From contig NZ_CP036401.1 in assembly GCF_004322755.1 (NCBI RefSeq), positions 1-64,000 on the forward strand: a stretch of DNA of 64,000 nucleotides. Direction: 5' to 3'. Under the pieces are notes generated by a model. It was not told where the DNA came from, did no database searches, and was given only the letters and a program-made list of their open reading frames with translations. Each line of letters begins with the position of its first letter. Position 1 is the stretch's first letter. A program made the position numbers and the translations under genes. The stretch comes from Pseudoduganella albidiflava (GTDB lineage: Bacteria; Pseudomonadota; Gammaproteobacteria; Burkholderiales; Burkholderiaceae_D). Positions 43,554-53,161 of this stretch are shown here, one piece after another.

Positions 43554-43587
43554 TCACGTTTTATGTCAACGCAACAATAAGGAAAAC

Positions 43588-45903
43588 ATGTCGTTCATCA
43601 AGAGCCGCAAGCATTCGCCAGCCACGCTCGCCGCCATCGCCACCCTGGCGATGCCGCTCGCACTGCATGCTGAAGTCAATGGCGCCAACGCCGAACCGGT
43701 CGCCCAGCAAGGCGACAGCAAGATGCCGGAAGTGACCGTCACCGGCCGCGCCGTCAACAACGAATTCCAGATTCCGCAGCGTTCCGCCTCCGACAAGTTC
43801 ACGGCGCCGCTGCTCGATACCCCGAAATCCGTGACCGTCGTGCCGAGCGAAGTGATCGCACAGACCGGCGCCACGTCGCTGGCCGATGCGCTGCGCACGG
43901 TGCCCGGCATCACGATGGGCGCGGCCGAAGGCGGCAACCCGGTGGGCGACAACCTGTTCATCCGCGGCTACAACGCCCAGACCGACACGTATATCGACGG
44001 CATTCGCGACAGCGGCTCGCAATCGCGCGAAGTCTTCGCGATCGAGCAGGTCGAGGTCGTCAAGGGCCCGAACTCCGCCTACGGCGGCCGTTCCTCGGCC
44101 GGCGGCGGCGTCAACATCGTCAGCAAGACGGCCAAGCTGGACAACTTCTACAACGGCAGCGTGGGCTTCGGCACCGACAACTACAAGCGCGTGACGGCCG
44201 ACATCAACCGCCAGATCGGCACTGATTCGGCGTTCCGCCTGTCCGTGATGGGCCATGAGAACGACGTGCCGGGCCGCGGCCCCGTGGGCGGCGACCGCTG
44301 GGGCATCGCGCCCACGATCGGCTTCGGCCTGTCGGGCCCGACCCAGGTCAACCTGTCCTACTACCACATGGAATCGAGCGAGCTGCCCGATACCGGCATC
44401 CCGTTCAACAATCCCTTCGGCAGCGGCCCCAACGTGGCGAAGAACGGCAACGGCACGCCTGTGTCCGTGCCGCGCGACAGCTTCTGGGGCCTGACCAACC
44501 GCGATTTCCGCGACACCGAGACCGATATCGCCACGGTCGACGTCAAGCACGACTTCGGCAACGGCCTCACGCTGCGCAATGTGACGCGCTACGGCAAGAC
44601 CAGCCAGGACTACGTGTGGACCCAGCCGGACGATTCGAAGGGCAACGTGGTCCTGTACGGCACCGTGTGGCGCCGCGCCAATACGCGCGTGACGGAAACG
44701 GAAACGCTGGCCAACAGCACCGCGCTGTCCGGCGAAGTCCGTACCGGCACCCTCAAGCACAACTTCAGCACCGGCATCGAGTTCTCTCGCGAGGACACCG
44801 ACCGCGGCACCTACCTCTTCACGCCGGGCACCGACAACCTGCTGACGAAGAACACGGTGTGCGCCACGTCCGGCGCGGCAACGGGCTACAACTGCGCGCC
44901 GCTGGTGGGTGCCAACGCGAACGATCCATGGGTCTACGAACGCGCGCTGTCGCCGGCGAAATCGGGCATCCGCACCAATACCCGCGCCGTGTATGCGATC
45001 GACACCATCGAGTTCACGCCGCAGTGGCTGCTGAACGTGGGCGTGCGCTGGGACGACTACCGCTCCGTGCTCGATACACCGCAATACACGCTGAGCGGCA
45101 AAACCACGCCTGCCGTGCATGCCGAGGCGAACGCCACGTTCACCAACTACCAGGCGGGCCTGGTCTGGAAACCGGCCGCGAACAGCAGCGTGTACCTGTC
45201 GTACGGCACCTCGTCCACGCCACCCGGCAACGATGCCGGCGACGGCCTGGATGGCCTGTCGGTCGCCGTCCAGTACCTGAAGCCGCAGGAAAGCCGCAAC
45301 TTCGAACTGGGCACCAAGTGGGAAGTGCTGGCGCGCCGCCTGTCGCTGTCCGCCGCGCTGTTCAGGAGCGACATGAACAACGCCCGCGTGACGGCGCCGG
45401 ACGGCACCACGCAGAACGTGGGCGAGAAGAGCGTGCGCGGCTTCGAGCTGGGCGCTTCGGGCAGCATCACCAATGCCTGGCAGGTGTTCGGCGGCTACAC
45501 GTGGCTCGATGGCCGCGTCGACGACAACGGCTTCACGAACACGGCGCCGAACGGTGCGCCGGCCGTGTGGGTCCCGTCGCCATTCAACGGCAACGTGTTC
45601 CCGACCACGCCGAAGCACAGCGCCTCGCTGTGGACCACCTACAAGGTACTGCCGAACCTGACGGTGGGCGGCGGCCTGACCTCGATGTCGAAGGTGTACG
45701 CCAACGTCAACAACAACAAGTGGGCGCCGGGCTATACCCGCTTCGACGCGATGGCGAACTACATCCTCAACCCGAACATCAGCCTGCAGCTGAATGTGCA
45801 GAACCTGTCGGACAAGCTGTACTTCGACAAGGTCTCGTCGCCGCACTATGCGGGCGTGGGGGCCGGCCGCAGCGCGTCGCTGACCGCCAGCTTCAAGTAC
45901 TGA
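43588..45903 (+). CDS. TonB-dependent siderophore receptor
   Basis: A 771-residue outer-membrane receptor. It has a signal peptide ([15 protein letters not shown]), then [11 protein letters not shown] as TonB box, plug ([42 protein letters not shown]...[20 protein letters not shown]...[26 protein letters not shown]) and barrel ending SLTASFKY. Plug motifs match the Fiu/PiuA catecholate branch, and the next gene is the PKHD hydroxylase usually linked to such receptors. Start chosen at AAGGAAAAC-ATG. Confidence 0.9.
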   Translation: MSFIKSRKHSPATLAAIATLAMPLALHAEVNGANAEPVAQQGDSKMPEVTVTGRAVNNEFQIPQRSASDKFTAPLLDTPKSVTVVPSEVIAQTGATSLADALRTVPGITMGAAEGGNPVGDNLFIRGYNAQTDTYIDGIRDSGSQSREVFAIEQVEVVKGPNSAYGGRSSAGGGVNIVSKTAKLDNFYNGSVGFGTDNYKRVTADINRQIGTDSAFRLSVMGHENDVPGRGPVGGDRWGIAPTIGFGLSGPTQVNLSYYHMESSELPDTGIPFNNPFGSGPNVAKNGNGTPVSVPRDSFWGLTNRDFRDTETDIATVDVKHDFGNGLTLRNVTRYGKTSQDYVWTQPDDSKGNVVLYGTVWRRANTRVTETETLANSTALSGEVRTGTLKHNFSTGIEFSREDTDRGTYLFTPGTDNLLTKNTVCATSGAATGYNCAPLVGANANDPWVYERALSPAKSGIRTNTRAVYAIDTIEFTPQWLLNVGVRWDDYRSVLDTPQYTLSGKTTPAVHAEANATFTNYQAGLVWKPAANSSVYLSYGTSSTPPGNDAGDGLDGLSVAVQYLKPQESRNFELGTKWEVLARRLSLSAALFRSDMNNARVTAPDGTTQNVGEKSVRGFELGASGSITNAWQVFGGYTWLDGRVDDNGFTNTAPNGAPAVWVPSPFNGNVFPTTPKHSASLWTTYKVLPNLTVGGGLTSMSKVYANVNNNKWAPGYTRFDAMANYILNPNISLQLNVQNLSDKLYFDKVSSPHYAGVGAGRSASLTASFKY

Positions 45904-45913
45904 GGATAGCGGC

Positions 45914-46594
45914 GTGATACTGCACATCCCCGGCGTGCTGACGCCCGAGCAAGTCCGGCAGTTCCGCGACCGCCTCGCGCAGGCCGACTGGATCGACGGG
46001 CGCGCCAGCGTCGGTTCGCAGGGGGCGGCAGTCAAGCGCAACCGCCAGTTGGCGGAAGGTAGCCCGCTGGCCGTCGAGCTGGGCAATATCGTTGCCCGCG
46101 CCCTGACGGCCAATCCGCTGTTCTTCGCGGCGGCCTTGCCGCTGCGGATCCTGCCGCCGTACTTCAACGGCTATGCCGGCGGCGAGACCTATGGCGACCA
46201 TATCGACGGCGCCATCCGCGTGGCGTCCCCCGGTGCGGCGCCGCTGCGGGCGGACGTGTCGACCACGGTCTTCCTGTCCGATCCCGATGAGTACGATGGC
46301 GGCGAGCTGGTCGTCACGGATGCGTATGGCACGCACGAGGTCAAGCTGCCGGCCGGCGATGCGATCCTGTATCCGTCGACCACCGTGCACCGCGTGGAGC
46401 CGGTGACGCGCGGCGAGCGGCTGGCCTCGTTCCTGTGGACGCAAAGCATGGTGCGCGACGACTGGAAACGCACGATGCTGTTCGAGCTGGACCAGAACAT
46501 CCAGGCCGTGCGCGCCGCCCATGGCGACAGCGCCGCCACCGTCGGGCTGACCGGGCACTATCACAACCTGCTGCGGATGTGGGCGGAAACGTAG
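45914..46594 (+). CDS. piuC: PKHD-type Fe(II)/2-oxoglutarate-dependent hydroxylase
   Basis: A 226-residue PiuC/YbiX-family dioxygenase. The iron triad is His96 and Asp98 (GDHIDG) plus a His near 158 (TVHRVEPV). The 2-oxoglutarate Arg follows in [11 protein letters not shown]. It starts 10 bases after the receptor stop, the classical piuA-piuC arrangement, and probably modifies imported siderophore or a cytosolic target under iron limitation. The target is unknown for the family. Confidence 0.93.
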   Translation: MILHIPGVLTPEQVRQFRDRLAQADWIDGRASVGSQGAAVKRNRQLAEGSPLAVELGNIVARALTANPLFFAAALPLRILPPYFNGYAGGETYGDHIDGAIRVASPGAAPLRADVSTTVFLSDPDEYDGGELVVTDAYGTHEVKLPAGDAILYPSTTVHRVEPVTRGERLASFLWTQSMVRDDWKRTMLFELDQNIQAVRAAHGDSAATVGLTGHYHNLLRMWAET

Positions 46595-46601
46595 AACGGC
46601 T

Positions 46602-46652
46602 GGTGTCGGACATTTTTCCTGGGCGGTTCATCCAGGAAAAGTGTCGGACACC
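46602..46652. repeat. Inverted-repeat intergenic element
   Basis: GGTGTCGGACATTTTTCCTGG, 9 bases, then CCAGGAAAAGTGTCGGACACC. TTTTCCTGG/CCAGGAAAA pair as a stem, and the TGTCGGACA blocks flank it. Located directly after piuC, it could act as a transcript end but looks like a dispersed repeat. Confidence 0.7.
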
Positions 46653-46714
46653 GGTGTTGCCTGATGCGGCGGTGCAGGCGGCTGGACACCAGGCGCCGAC
46701 GCCAGCCAGAAAGC

Positions 46715-46750
46715 AAAAAGGGGACAGGCCGCAGGCCTGTCCCCTTTTTT
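46715..46750. terminator. Strong bidirectional intrinsic terminator
   Basis: Stem AAAAGGGGACAGGCC/GGCCTGTCCCCTTTT with a 3-nt loop, between the convergent piuC and tonB genes. Confidence 0.92.
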
Positions 46751-46764
46751 CATCGCTCGAACGC

Positions 46765-47529
46765 TTACGACAGCTTGAAGTTGATCGGCACCAGCACATA
46801 CACCGGCACCGCCTTGCCATCTTCCATATATGGCTTGAACAGGCTGCGCAGCGCGGCCTGGCGGCCGGCTTCGTCGAGGTTGGCGGAACCGGACGTCTTC
46901 TGCACCGTCACCTGTTCCGGGTTGCCCTTCTCGCCGACCAGCACGCGCAGCGTGACGACACCCGTCTCGCCCAGGCGCCTGGAGATCGATGGGTAGATCA
47001 CCTGCGGCGGCCTGACGTATTCCACGCCCGTGACCAGCTTCGGCGCGGCGGGAGCCGGCGGCGCCGCTACCGGCGGCGCGGGTGGCGCGGGCGCGGCGGC
47101 CACGGTCGGCGCGGCTTCGGCGGGCTTCACCGGTGCCGGCGGCACGGTGATCGTGTTTTCGATGACGATCGGCAGCTGCGGAATCACCGGCGTGAACACG
47201 GGCGGCGGCTTGATGGCCACTTCGACCACCTTCGGCGGCGCGGGCGGTGCCGGCGGCGCGGGCGGTGCGACGAAGGTCACGTCGACGATTTGCGGCATCT
47301 TCTTCACCGCATCCATCACCATGCCGTTCTGCATGGCCCAGAAACCGGCCAGGTGCAGGGCGACGATGATGGCGATCTTGCCGGACCGGTTACGGCTGCT
47401 GCCGAGAGTGAAGTCCTGGGGTGCCGCGATCGCCGCGGCAGGCGGAGTGGACGTAGGCCGGCGCGGGCTCTGAAAATCCAGCCCGAGCGGCGGCACGCCT
47501 GGCCGGGAAAGGCCGGGCAGGGTTTGCAT
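46765..47529 (-). CDS. tonB: Energy transducer TonB
   Basis: A 254-residue protein. One N-terminal membrane helix (about residues 52-68, IAIIVALHLAGFWAM), then a long Pro/Ala/Val-rich spacer with PPAPPAP repeats, then the TonB_C domain (RPPQVIYPSISRRLGETGVVTLRVLVGEKGNPEQVTVQKTSGSANLDEAG...). It couples proton-motive force from ExbB/ExbD (not in the window) to outer-membrane receptors such as the three here. It starts 8 bases after the bfd stop, so the two form an operon behind a Fur box. Confidence 0.93.
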   Translation of the reverse strand: MQTLPGLSRPGVPPLGLDFQSPRRPTSTPPAAAIAAPQDFTLGSSRNRSGKIAIIVALHLAGFWAMQNGMVMDAVKKMPQIVDVTFVAPPAPPAPPAPPKVVEVAIKPPPVFTPVIPQLPIVIENTITVPPAPVKPAEAAPTVAAAPAPPAPPVAAPPAPAAPKLVTGVEYVRPPQVIYPSISRRLGETGVVTLRVLVGEKGNPEQVTVQKTSGSANLDEAGRQAALRSLFKPYMEDGKAVPVYVLVPINFKLS

Positions 47530-47537
47530 GGTATTCC

Positions 47538-47747
47538 TCAGGTAGTGAGGGTGGGGCGCTTCAGAACCGTTTCCTGGAGCGGCGCTGCCACGTGTTCATT
47601 CAGCACTTCAACGGCATAGTCCAGGCAATTCCCGCAGCACGTGGAAACACCCAGTGCCTCGCGCAGCCCGTCCATGGTGCTGATACCAAGGTCGATGGCT
47701 TGACGGATTTCGCGATCGGAGATGTTGTTGCAGATGCAGACGATCAT
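47538..47747 (-). CDS. bfd: Bacterioferritin-associated ferredoxin
   Basis: A 69-residue [2Fe-2S] protein. The four cluster ligands are Cys4, Cys6, Cys38 and Cys41, spaced as in known Bfd, with an extra Cys37. It binds Bfr near the haem and reduces the core to release iron. An AGAAGGTG site precedes the ATG at 47747; the upstream in-frame Met is ignored. First gene of the bfd-tonB operon, divergent from feoAB across Fur-like sites. Confidence 0.93.
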   Translation of the reverse strand: MIVCICNNISDREIRQAIDLGISTMDGLREALGVSTCCGNCLDYAVEVLNEHVAAPLQETVLKRPTLTT

Positions 47748-47876
47748 TGAAACACCTTCTGGCTGGTTTGACGGAAACCGCCCCACGGCGGTCTCATCAA
47801 GAAAGGGGGCAAAAAGAGGGGCCGGGAACCCGTCGCTATCGATGGGTGGTTACTCTGCCAATCTTGCCGTCTTCTT

Positions 47877-47895
47877 AATGAGAATCATTATCATT
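47877..47895. promoter_or_regulatory. Fur box in the bfd/feoA divergent region
   Basis: AATGAGAATCATTATCATT, the best Fur-consensus match in the window, lying between bfd-tonB (minus) and feoAB (plus). A weaker AAATACAAACCATTCGCAT-like site lies at about 47945-47963. Confidence 0.8.
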
Positions 47896-47970
47896 ACGTT
47901 TCCTATTTTGCCGCAACACCGCGTACAATGCAAGCGTTACCTGCAAATACAAACCATTCGCATTAGCCTC

Positions 47971-47976
47971 TATAAT
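47971..47976 (+). promoter_or_regulatory. Candidate -10 element of feoA
   Basis: Perfect TATAAT 31 bp before the feoA start, just downstream of the weaker Fur-like site. The -35 region is weak. Confidence 0.5.
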
Positions 47977-48006
47977 GAACAGATTGATTTTCCTCAGAGA
48001 ACTGCC

Positions 48007-48333
48007 ATGACTTCTGCTCCCTCCCCGATCAATCTGGACGCGCTGGCGACCGGGAAAAGCGGCACAGTGGTGCGCGTCGCGCCGGGGAATCCGGCCGATC
48101 ACGAGGATGGCGCCGACCTCGCGCGCCGCCTGATGGAACTGGGCTTCGTGCCCGGCGAAAAGATTCGCATGCTCAAGCGTGGCATGCCGGGCGGCGAGCC
48201 GCTGGCAGTCCGGGTCGGCAACTCGACCTTTGCGTTGCGCCGCTTCGAAGCGGCCCTGGTTGCGGTCCAGCCCGACGCAGTACAGCCCGCCGCAGTGCTG
48301 TCCGTAGTGCAGCCCGGCGCAGTGCAGCTCTGA
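48007..48333 (+). CDS. feoA: Ferrous iron transport protein A
   Basis: A 108-residue SH3-like FeoA that helps FeoB in Fe(II) uptake. The core (LATGKSGTVVRVAP...LARRLMELGFVPGEKIRMLKRGMPGGEPLAVRVGNSTFALRRFEA) ends near residue 85. A repetitive tail of AVQPD/AVQPA/AVLS/VVQPG/AVQL follows, encoded by degenerate 15/12-bp repeats and beyond the usual FeoA length. The ATG at 48007 gives the family-like start. It precedes feoB by 19 bases. Confidence 0.92.
   Translation: MTSAPSPINLDALATGKSGTVVRVAPGNPADHEDGADLARRLMELGFVPGEKIRMLKRGMPGGEPLAVRVGNSTFALRRFEAALVAVQPDAVQPAAVLSVVQPGAVQL
48262..48330 (+). repeat. In-frame 15/12-bp tandem repeats at the feoA 3' end
   Basis: Units GCGGTCCAGCCCGAC, GCAGTACAGCCCGCC, GCAGTGCTGTCC, GTAGTGCAGCCCGGC and GCAGTGCAGCTC directly before the stop codon encode five AVQPx-like steps. 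Confidence 0.85.
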
Positions 48334-48352
48334 TTACGAGGTTCTAGATAGC

Positions 48353-50242
48353 ATGGGTGTTACCGAGAAAGTGGCGCAGGCCGTGAGCCGTGCGCCGATG
48401 ATTGCTTTGCTGGGCAATCCTAACTGCGGCAAGACGGCGCTGTTCAACCGCCTGACGGGCGCCCGCCAGAAGGTGGCGAACTACGCGGGCGTGACGATCG
48501 ACCGCAAGGAAGGGCATTTCACGTCCCCCGAAGGGCATGCCTTCCGCGTGCTGGACCTGCCGGGCGCCTACAGCCTGAAGGCGCAGACGCCCGATGAGGA
48601 AATCACGCGCGACGTGGTGGCCGGCCTGCGCGCCGGCGAAACGCCGCCCGACCTGGTGGTGTGCGTGGTCGATGCCACCAACCTGCGCCTGAACCTGCGC
48701 CTGGTGCTGGAAGTGCAGCGCCTCGGCCTGCCCATGATCCTGTGCCTGAACATGATGGACGTGGCACGGCGCCGCGGCGTCACGATCGATGCCGAAAAGC
48801 TGGCGCGGGAACTGGGCATGACCGTCGTCGAGACGGTGGCGGTGCAGGGCGGCGGCGAGAAGTCGCTGCTGCGCGCGCTGGATGAACTGGGGCCGGTGCC
48901 CGCCACGAAGGCGCGGCCGCTGGCCGCCATCGAGGCGGTATCGGTCGAGGATACCCAGCGCGAAGTGCGCCGCATCCTTTCCGTGGCCACCAACAATATC
49001 CAGGGCAGCGACAGCAGCACGGACAAGATCGACAACGTGGTACTGAACCCGTTCGCCGGCCCCGTCATCCTGGCCGTGCTGATGTTCCTGATCTTCCAGG
49101 CCGTGTTCAGCTGGGCCGAGGCACCGATGGGCATGATCGAAGGCTTCTTTGGCGCCATCGGCGAAGCCGTGCAGGGCGTGATGGCCGAAGGCGTGCTGCG
49201 CAGCCTGCTGGTCGATGGCGTCATCGCCGGCGTCGGCGGCGTGATCGTGTTCCTGCCGCAGATCCTGATCCTGTTCTTCTTCATCCTCGTGCTGGAGGAT
49301 TGCGGCTACCTGCCGCGCGCCGCCTTCCTGCTCGACCGGCTGATGGGCGGCGTGGGCCTGTCGGGCCGCGCCTTCATTCCACTGCTGTCGTCGTTCGCCT
49401 GCGCGATCCCCGGCGTGATGGCGGCGCGCACGATCCAGAACCCGCGCGACCGGCTGGTGACGATCATGATCGCACCGCTGATGACATGCTCGGCGCGCCT
49501 GCCCGTGTATGCGCTGCTGATCGCCGCCTTTATCCCGGACCGCGAAGTGGCTGGCCTGTTCAACCTGCAAGGCCTGGTGCTGTTCGTGCTGTATTTCGCC
49601 GGCATCGTCTCGGGCATGGCGGTGGCGTGGGTGATGAAGCGCACCATGGGCGCCCAGCGCAAGCATGCGCTGATGATGGAACTGCCGAACTACCACCTGC
49701 CGAACCTGCGCAACCTGGCCATCGGCCTGTGGGAACGCGCCAAGATCTTCCTGCTGCGCGTGGGTACGCTGATCCTGACGCTGACGATCCTGCTGTGGGC
49801 GCTGTCGAGCTTCCCCGGCGCGCCGGAAGGCGCCACCCAGCCGCCGATCTACTACAGCGTGGCCGGCATGATCGGGCGCGCGCTGGAATTCGTGTTCGCG
49901 CCGATCGGCTTCAACTGGCAGATCTGCATCGCGCTGGTGCCGGGCATGGCCGCGCGCGAAGTGGCCGTGGGCGCGCTGGGCACCGTGTATGCGCTGTCCC
50001 AGACCGGCGACGAAGTCGCCACGGCGCTGGCGCCGCTGCTGGCCAGCACGTGGTCGATGGCCACCGCGCTGTCGCTGCTGACGTGGTACGTGTACGCGCC
50101 GCAGTGCCTGGCCACGCTGTCGGTGGTCAAGCGCGAAACGGGCCATACCCGCTACGCGCTGATGATGGCCGGCTACATGTTCGGCCTGGCCTACACCGCT
50201 TCGTTCATCGTTTACCAGACCGCCCGCCTGATGGGGGCATGA
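48353..50242 (+). CDS. feoB: Ferrous iron transporter B
   Basis: A 629-residue FeoB: N-terminal G-domain (G1 GNPNCGKT near residue 20, G2/G3 DLPGAYSL, G4 NMMD), then a helical GDI-like spacer, then a membrane domain with two gate repeats carrying conserved cysteines (MTCSARLPVY). It imports Fe(II) into the cytoplasm. Shorter than E. coli FeoB (773 aa) but normal for this betaproteobacterial type. Central gene of feoA-feoB-Cys-rich. Confidence 0.95.
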   Translation: MGVTEKVAQAVSRAPMIALLGNPNCGKTALFNRLTGARQKVANYAGVTIDRKEGHFTSPEGHAFRVLDLPGAYSLKAQTPDEEITRDVVAGLRAGETPPDLVVCVVDATNLRLNLRLVLEVQRLGLPMILCLNMMDVARRRGVTIDAEKLARELGMTVVETVAVQGGGEKSLLRALDELGPVPATKARPLAAIEAVSVEDTQREVRRILSVATNNIQGSDSSTDKIDNVVLNPFAGPVILAVLMFLIFQAVFSWAEAPMGMIEGFFGAIGEAVQGVMAEGVLRSLLVDGVIAGVGGVIVFLPQILILFFFILVLEDCGYLPRAAFLLDRLMGGVGLSGRAFIPLLSSFACAIPGVMAARTIQNPRDRLVTIMIAPLMTCSARLPVYALLIAAFIPDREVAGLFNLQGLVLFVLYFAGIVSGMAVAWVMKRTMGAQRKHALMMELPNYHLPNLRNLAIGLWERAKIFLLRVGTLILTLTILLWALSSFPGAPEGATQPPIYYSVAGMIGRALEFVFAPIGFNWQICIALVPGMAAREVAVGALGTVYALSQTGDEVATALAPLLASTWSMATALSLLTWYVYAPQCLATLSVVKRETGHTRYALMMAGYMFGLAYTASFIVYQTARLMGA

Positions 50243-50252
50243 GGAGTTCGCC

Positions 50253-50528
50253 ATGTGGCAGGAACTGATCGTTACGCTGATCGTCATCGCCGCCTTGCTG
50301 CAGGCGTGCCGGAAATGGCTGCCCGCCGCGTTGCGGCAGCGGATGGTGTACGCGCTGTCGAAGAAAGGCTTCGACCGGGACAGGCTGGCGAAACTGTTCA
50401 AGGTGCAGTCGGGCTGCGGCAGCGGCTGCGGCTCCTGCGGCTCGTGCGACACCACGCCGGCCCCCATCGATACCTCGGACGACGGCGGCGCCAGGCGGCG
50501 CGTGATCATGCTGAACGTGCAGCGCTGA
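50253..50528 (+). CDS. FeoB-associated Cys-rich small membrane protein
   Basis: A 91-residue protein: one N-terminal hydrophobic helix (LIVTLIVIAALLQAC), a basic segment, then the cysteine cluster CGSGCGSCGSC. It starts 10 bases after feoB. This corresponds to the small DUF6587/FeoB-associated type proteins that replace FeoC in betaproteobacteria. The cysteines could bind Fe(II) or an iron-sulfur cluster at the cytoplasmic mouth of FeoB. Confidence 0.8.
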   Translation: MWQELIVTLIVIAALLQACRKWLPAALRQRMVYALSKKGFDRDRLAKLFKVQSGCGSGCGSCGSCDTTPAPIDTSDDGGARRRVIMLNVQR

Positions 50529-50550
50529 TTGCGATGCCGCTTGAATGAGA

Positions 50551-50575
50551 AACCCGGGTGCGTCCCGGGTTTTTT
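50551..50575 (+). terminator. Intrinsic terminator of the feo operon
   Basis: Stem AACCCGGG/CCCGGGTT with a 5-nt loop and a T-run on the plus strand. Confidence 0.88.
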
Positions 50576-50620
50576 CATCGCAGGGCCATCATGCCAGCTC
50601 GGCCACTGGCGAACCGCGCC

Positions 50621-50647
50621 AAAAAAAACGCCACCCGAAGGTGGCGC
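50621..50647 (-). terminator. Intrinsic terminator of the Fiu-like receptor gene
   Basis: Stem CGCCACC/GGTGGCG with a 4-nt loop followed by eight T on the minus strand. Confidence 0.88.
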
Positions 50648-50692
50648 AAGGTCTGAAGGTCAAGCGATGAAACTCTGTACTGCCAGTGAAAA

Positions 50693-52996
50693 TCAGAAGC
50701 GGAAGTTCGCCGTCAGGCTGGCCGAGCGCGGGTTGCCCGGAATATAGCGGTAGCCGCTCTTGTTGATGGACGCCACGTATTCCTCGTCCGCCAGGTTGTA
50801 CACGTTCAGGCGCAGGTCGACGTTTTTCGTGAGGGCATACGATGCCATCGCGTCCGCCACCCAGTAGCCCTTGGCATAGGCCGGCGTGCCCACCGAGCCG
50901 TCGGTGCCGCGCAGCAGCTTGCCGTTGTGGCGCACGCCGCCACCGATCGTCAGGCCGAACGGGAAGCTGTAGGTGGTCCAGCTCGTGAAGGCGTTCTTCG
51001 GCGTGTAGTTCAGGGCATCCTCGCCGCTGGCCGTCACCGCGCGGCCCGCTTCCACGCTGGTCTTCATGTGGGTGTAGCCGGCGCTGACCATCCAGTTCGG
51101 CGTGATCTGGCCCTGCACGCCCAGCTCGATGCCTTCGACGCGCTTCTTGCCGGTCTGGTAATACACGTTCGCATCGGTCGGATCCTGCTCGACTTCATTC
51201 TTCACGTCGGTGCGGTACAGCGCGGCGGTGAAGGCCAGCTTCTGCTCCAGCAGGTCCCACTTGGTGCCGATTTCCTTGGTGACCGTTTCCTGTGGATCCC
51301 ATACCGGATTGGCGGCGCTGCTCGCGGCGGTGGACAGGCTGAACGTGGCGCCGCCCGGCGGCTGCTTCGAGCTGGCCACGGTGGCGTACACGCTGCTGTT
51401 GGCGGTCGGCTTGTACAGCACCGACAGCTTGCCGGTCGTCAGCGTATCGCTGTCGCTCAGCACCGTCGGCACGAACACGTTGTTGGCCAGCGAGATGGCG
51501 ACGTAGTCGAAATTGTAGTGGTCCACGCGGACACCACCGTTGACGATCCACTGCTCGCCGATCTTGACGGTGTCGAACAGGTACAGCGCCTGCGTGTCGG
51601 TGCCGCCCTGGGCGCCGGCGCCCGTGCGCACCGGTGCCAGTCCCGTGATCGGCGCGCCCGGGTTCGGCGCGTACAGCGGCGTATCGGTCAGCACGCCGCC
51701 GCCCGTGCGGCTGTAGGTGTTCTGCTTCTCGTCGATGAATTCCAGGCCGCCCACGACCGTGTGCTGCAGGCCGCCCGCGGTCACGTCCCACGTCAGCACG
51801 GTCTGGTTGGCAACGATGCGGTTTTCGACATCCTTGAACGTGCGCGAAGTGCGCTTCAGCAGCCACGTCGACGGATCGGCCGGGTTCGGCGTGATCAGGT
51901 TGGACGGCGTCGTGACACCGCTGGCATTCGTGCTGGTGGCGTTCGCCATGAACGAGGTCAGCAGGTAATCCTGCTTCGTCTTGCCATAGCGTGAGGTGTT
52001 CTGCAGGCGCAGGTTCGGCGAGAAGTCATGGTCGATGCGCACGGTGGCCATGTCGGCCGTCACGTCGTCGTGGTCCGTCACGTGGCCATAGAAGCCTTCC
52101 GGGTCGACCATCGGCGCGCTGTTCAGGAATTCGCGGCGCAATGCCGGGTTGGCGTTGCGGCTGTCCGGGCTGGTGTAGCCGGGCAGGCCGATGGTGGGCA
52201 CGCCGCCGTCGGGAACGTTGTCCTGCTTGATGTGCAGGTAGGACAGGTGCGCGCGGGTCTTGCCGCCCAGGCCGAAGGCGATCGTCGGCGCCACGCCCCA
52301 GCGCTTGTTCTTCACCACGTCGCGCGCGGCGCTGCCCGAATCCTGCGCCATCACGTTGAGGCGGAAGGCGATGCCGTTCTCCGTGTTCAGCACGCGGTTG
52401 ACATCGGCCGTGGCGCGCTTCTGGCTGCCGCTGCCGCCGGTCAGCGAACCGGACACCGCGTTTTCCAGGTTGGCCTGCTTCGATTGCAGGTTGACCGAAC
52501 CGGTCGGCGCGCCGCGGCCCGTATCGGTGCCGGCCGGGCCTTTCAGCACATCGATCTGTTCGATGTTGAAGACGTCGCGCGAGATCGAACCGATATCGCG
52601 CACGCCATCGACGTGGATGCTGGTGGACGTGTCGAAACCGCGCAGGAAGATCGCGTCACCCGTGTTCGTATTGCCGTTTTCGCCCAGGAAGAACGTGCCC
52701 ACGCCCGGCGTGTTGCGCAGCGCCTCGGTCAGCGTGGTGGCGTTCTGCTGCTGGAACAGTTCCTTCTTGATCACGGTGATGGTCTGGGGCGTATCCACCA
52801 GCTTTTCCGTGTATTTCGGCGAGGACGCCCGTTCCGCCTTGAAGTCGTTTTCCTTGCTTGCCTCGGCAACCACTTCGGCCATCTGCTTTTCCTGCGGATC
52901 GGCCGCGTGCGCGGCGGCGGCCGGCAGCAGCAGCGAGGCCAGTACAGTGCTCATCTGCAAACGGGAAGGGTGCTTACGACTCTTAATCTGGGTCAT
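50693..52996 (-). CDS. Catecholate siderophore receptor, Fiu-like
   Basis: A 767-residue TonB-dependent receptor. The plug region closely follows E. coli Fiu: TEALRNTPGVGTFFLGENGN, GDAIFLRGFDTSTSIHVDGVRDIGS, IDVLKGPAGTDTGRGAPTGSVN. The signal peptide ends AAHAAD and the barrel ends SASLTANFRF. It should import ferric complexes of monomeric catechols or catecholate breakdown products. A Fur-box-like site lies 70-90 bp upstream. Unlike the receptor at 43588, it has no PKHD gene beside it. Confidence 0.92.
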   Translation of the reverse strand: MTQIKSRKHPSRLQMSTVLASLLLPAAAAHAADPQEKQMAEVVAEASKENDFKAERASSPKYTEKLVDTPQTITVIKKELFQQQNATTLTEALRNTPGVGTFFLGENGNTNTGDAIFLRGFDTSTSIHVDGVRDIGSISRDVFNIEQIDVLKGPAGTDTGRGAPTGSVNLQSKQANLENAVSGSLTGGSGSQKRATADVNRVLNTENGIAFRLNVMAQDSGSAARDVVKNKRWGVAPTIAFGLGGKTRAHLSYLHIKQDNVPDGGVPTIGLPGYTSPDSRNANPALRREFLNSAPMVDPEGFYGHVTDHDDVTADMATVRIDHDFSPNLRLQNTSRYGKTKQDYLLTSFMANATSTNASGVTTPSNLITPNPADPSTWLLKRTSRTFKDVENRIVANQTVLTWDVTAGGLQHTVVGGLEFIDEKQNTYSRTGGGVLTDTPLYAPNPGAPITGLAPVRTGAGAQGGTDTQALYLFDTVKIGEQWIVNGGVRVDHYNFDYVAISLANNVFVPTVLSDSDTLTTGKLSVLYKPTANSSVYATVASSKQPPGGATFSLSTAASSAANPVWDPQETVTKEIGTKWDLLEQKLAFTAALYRTDVKNEVEQDPTDANVYYQTGKKRVEGIELGVQGQITPNWMVSAGYTHMKTSVEAGRAVTASGEDALNYTPKNAFTSWTTYSFPFGLTIGGGVRHNGKLLRGTDGSVGTPAYAKGYWVADAMASYALTKNVDLRLNVYNLADEEYVASINKSGYRYIPGNPRSASLTANFRF

Positions 52997-53065
52997 TTCT
53001 CAACAGGTCCGTGTAAGTTTGTGTAAAGACTGTCGAGTCTAGCAATTGTGGCAAAGTATGTAAAC

Positions 53066-53084
53066 GAGAATTGTTATCATTCGC
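53066..53084 (-). promoter_or_regulatory. Fur-box-like site before the Fiu-like receptor
   Basis: On the plus strand GAGAATTGTTATCATTCGC, close to the Fur consensus, in the gap between the receptor (minus) and a GST gene (plus). Confidence 0.7.
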
Positions 53085-53161
53085 ATTCTTGGTAGCGCTA
53101 GATGTGGCTTCCGTGCTGCATGGAAGTGCTAAGCTGGCGGTTTTCGGCAACCAGGCCACAC

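Noticed and set aside
43561..46167. 868-codon open frame antisense to the siderophore receptor and piuC
   Set aside because: It spans two genes that are each well supported on the other strand and has no recognisable domain.
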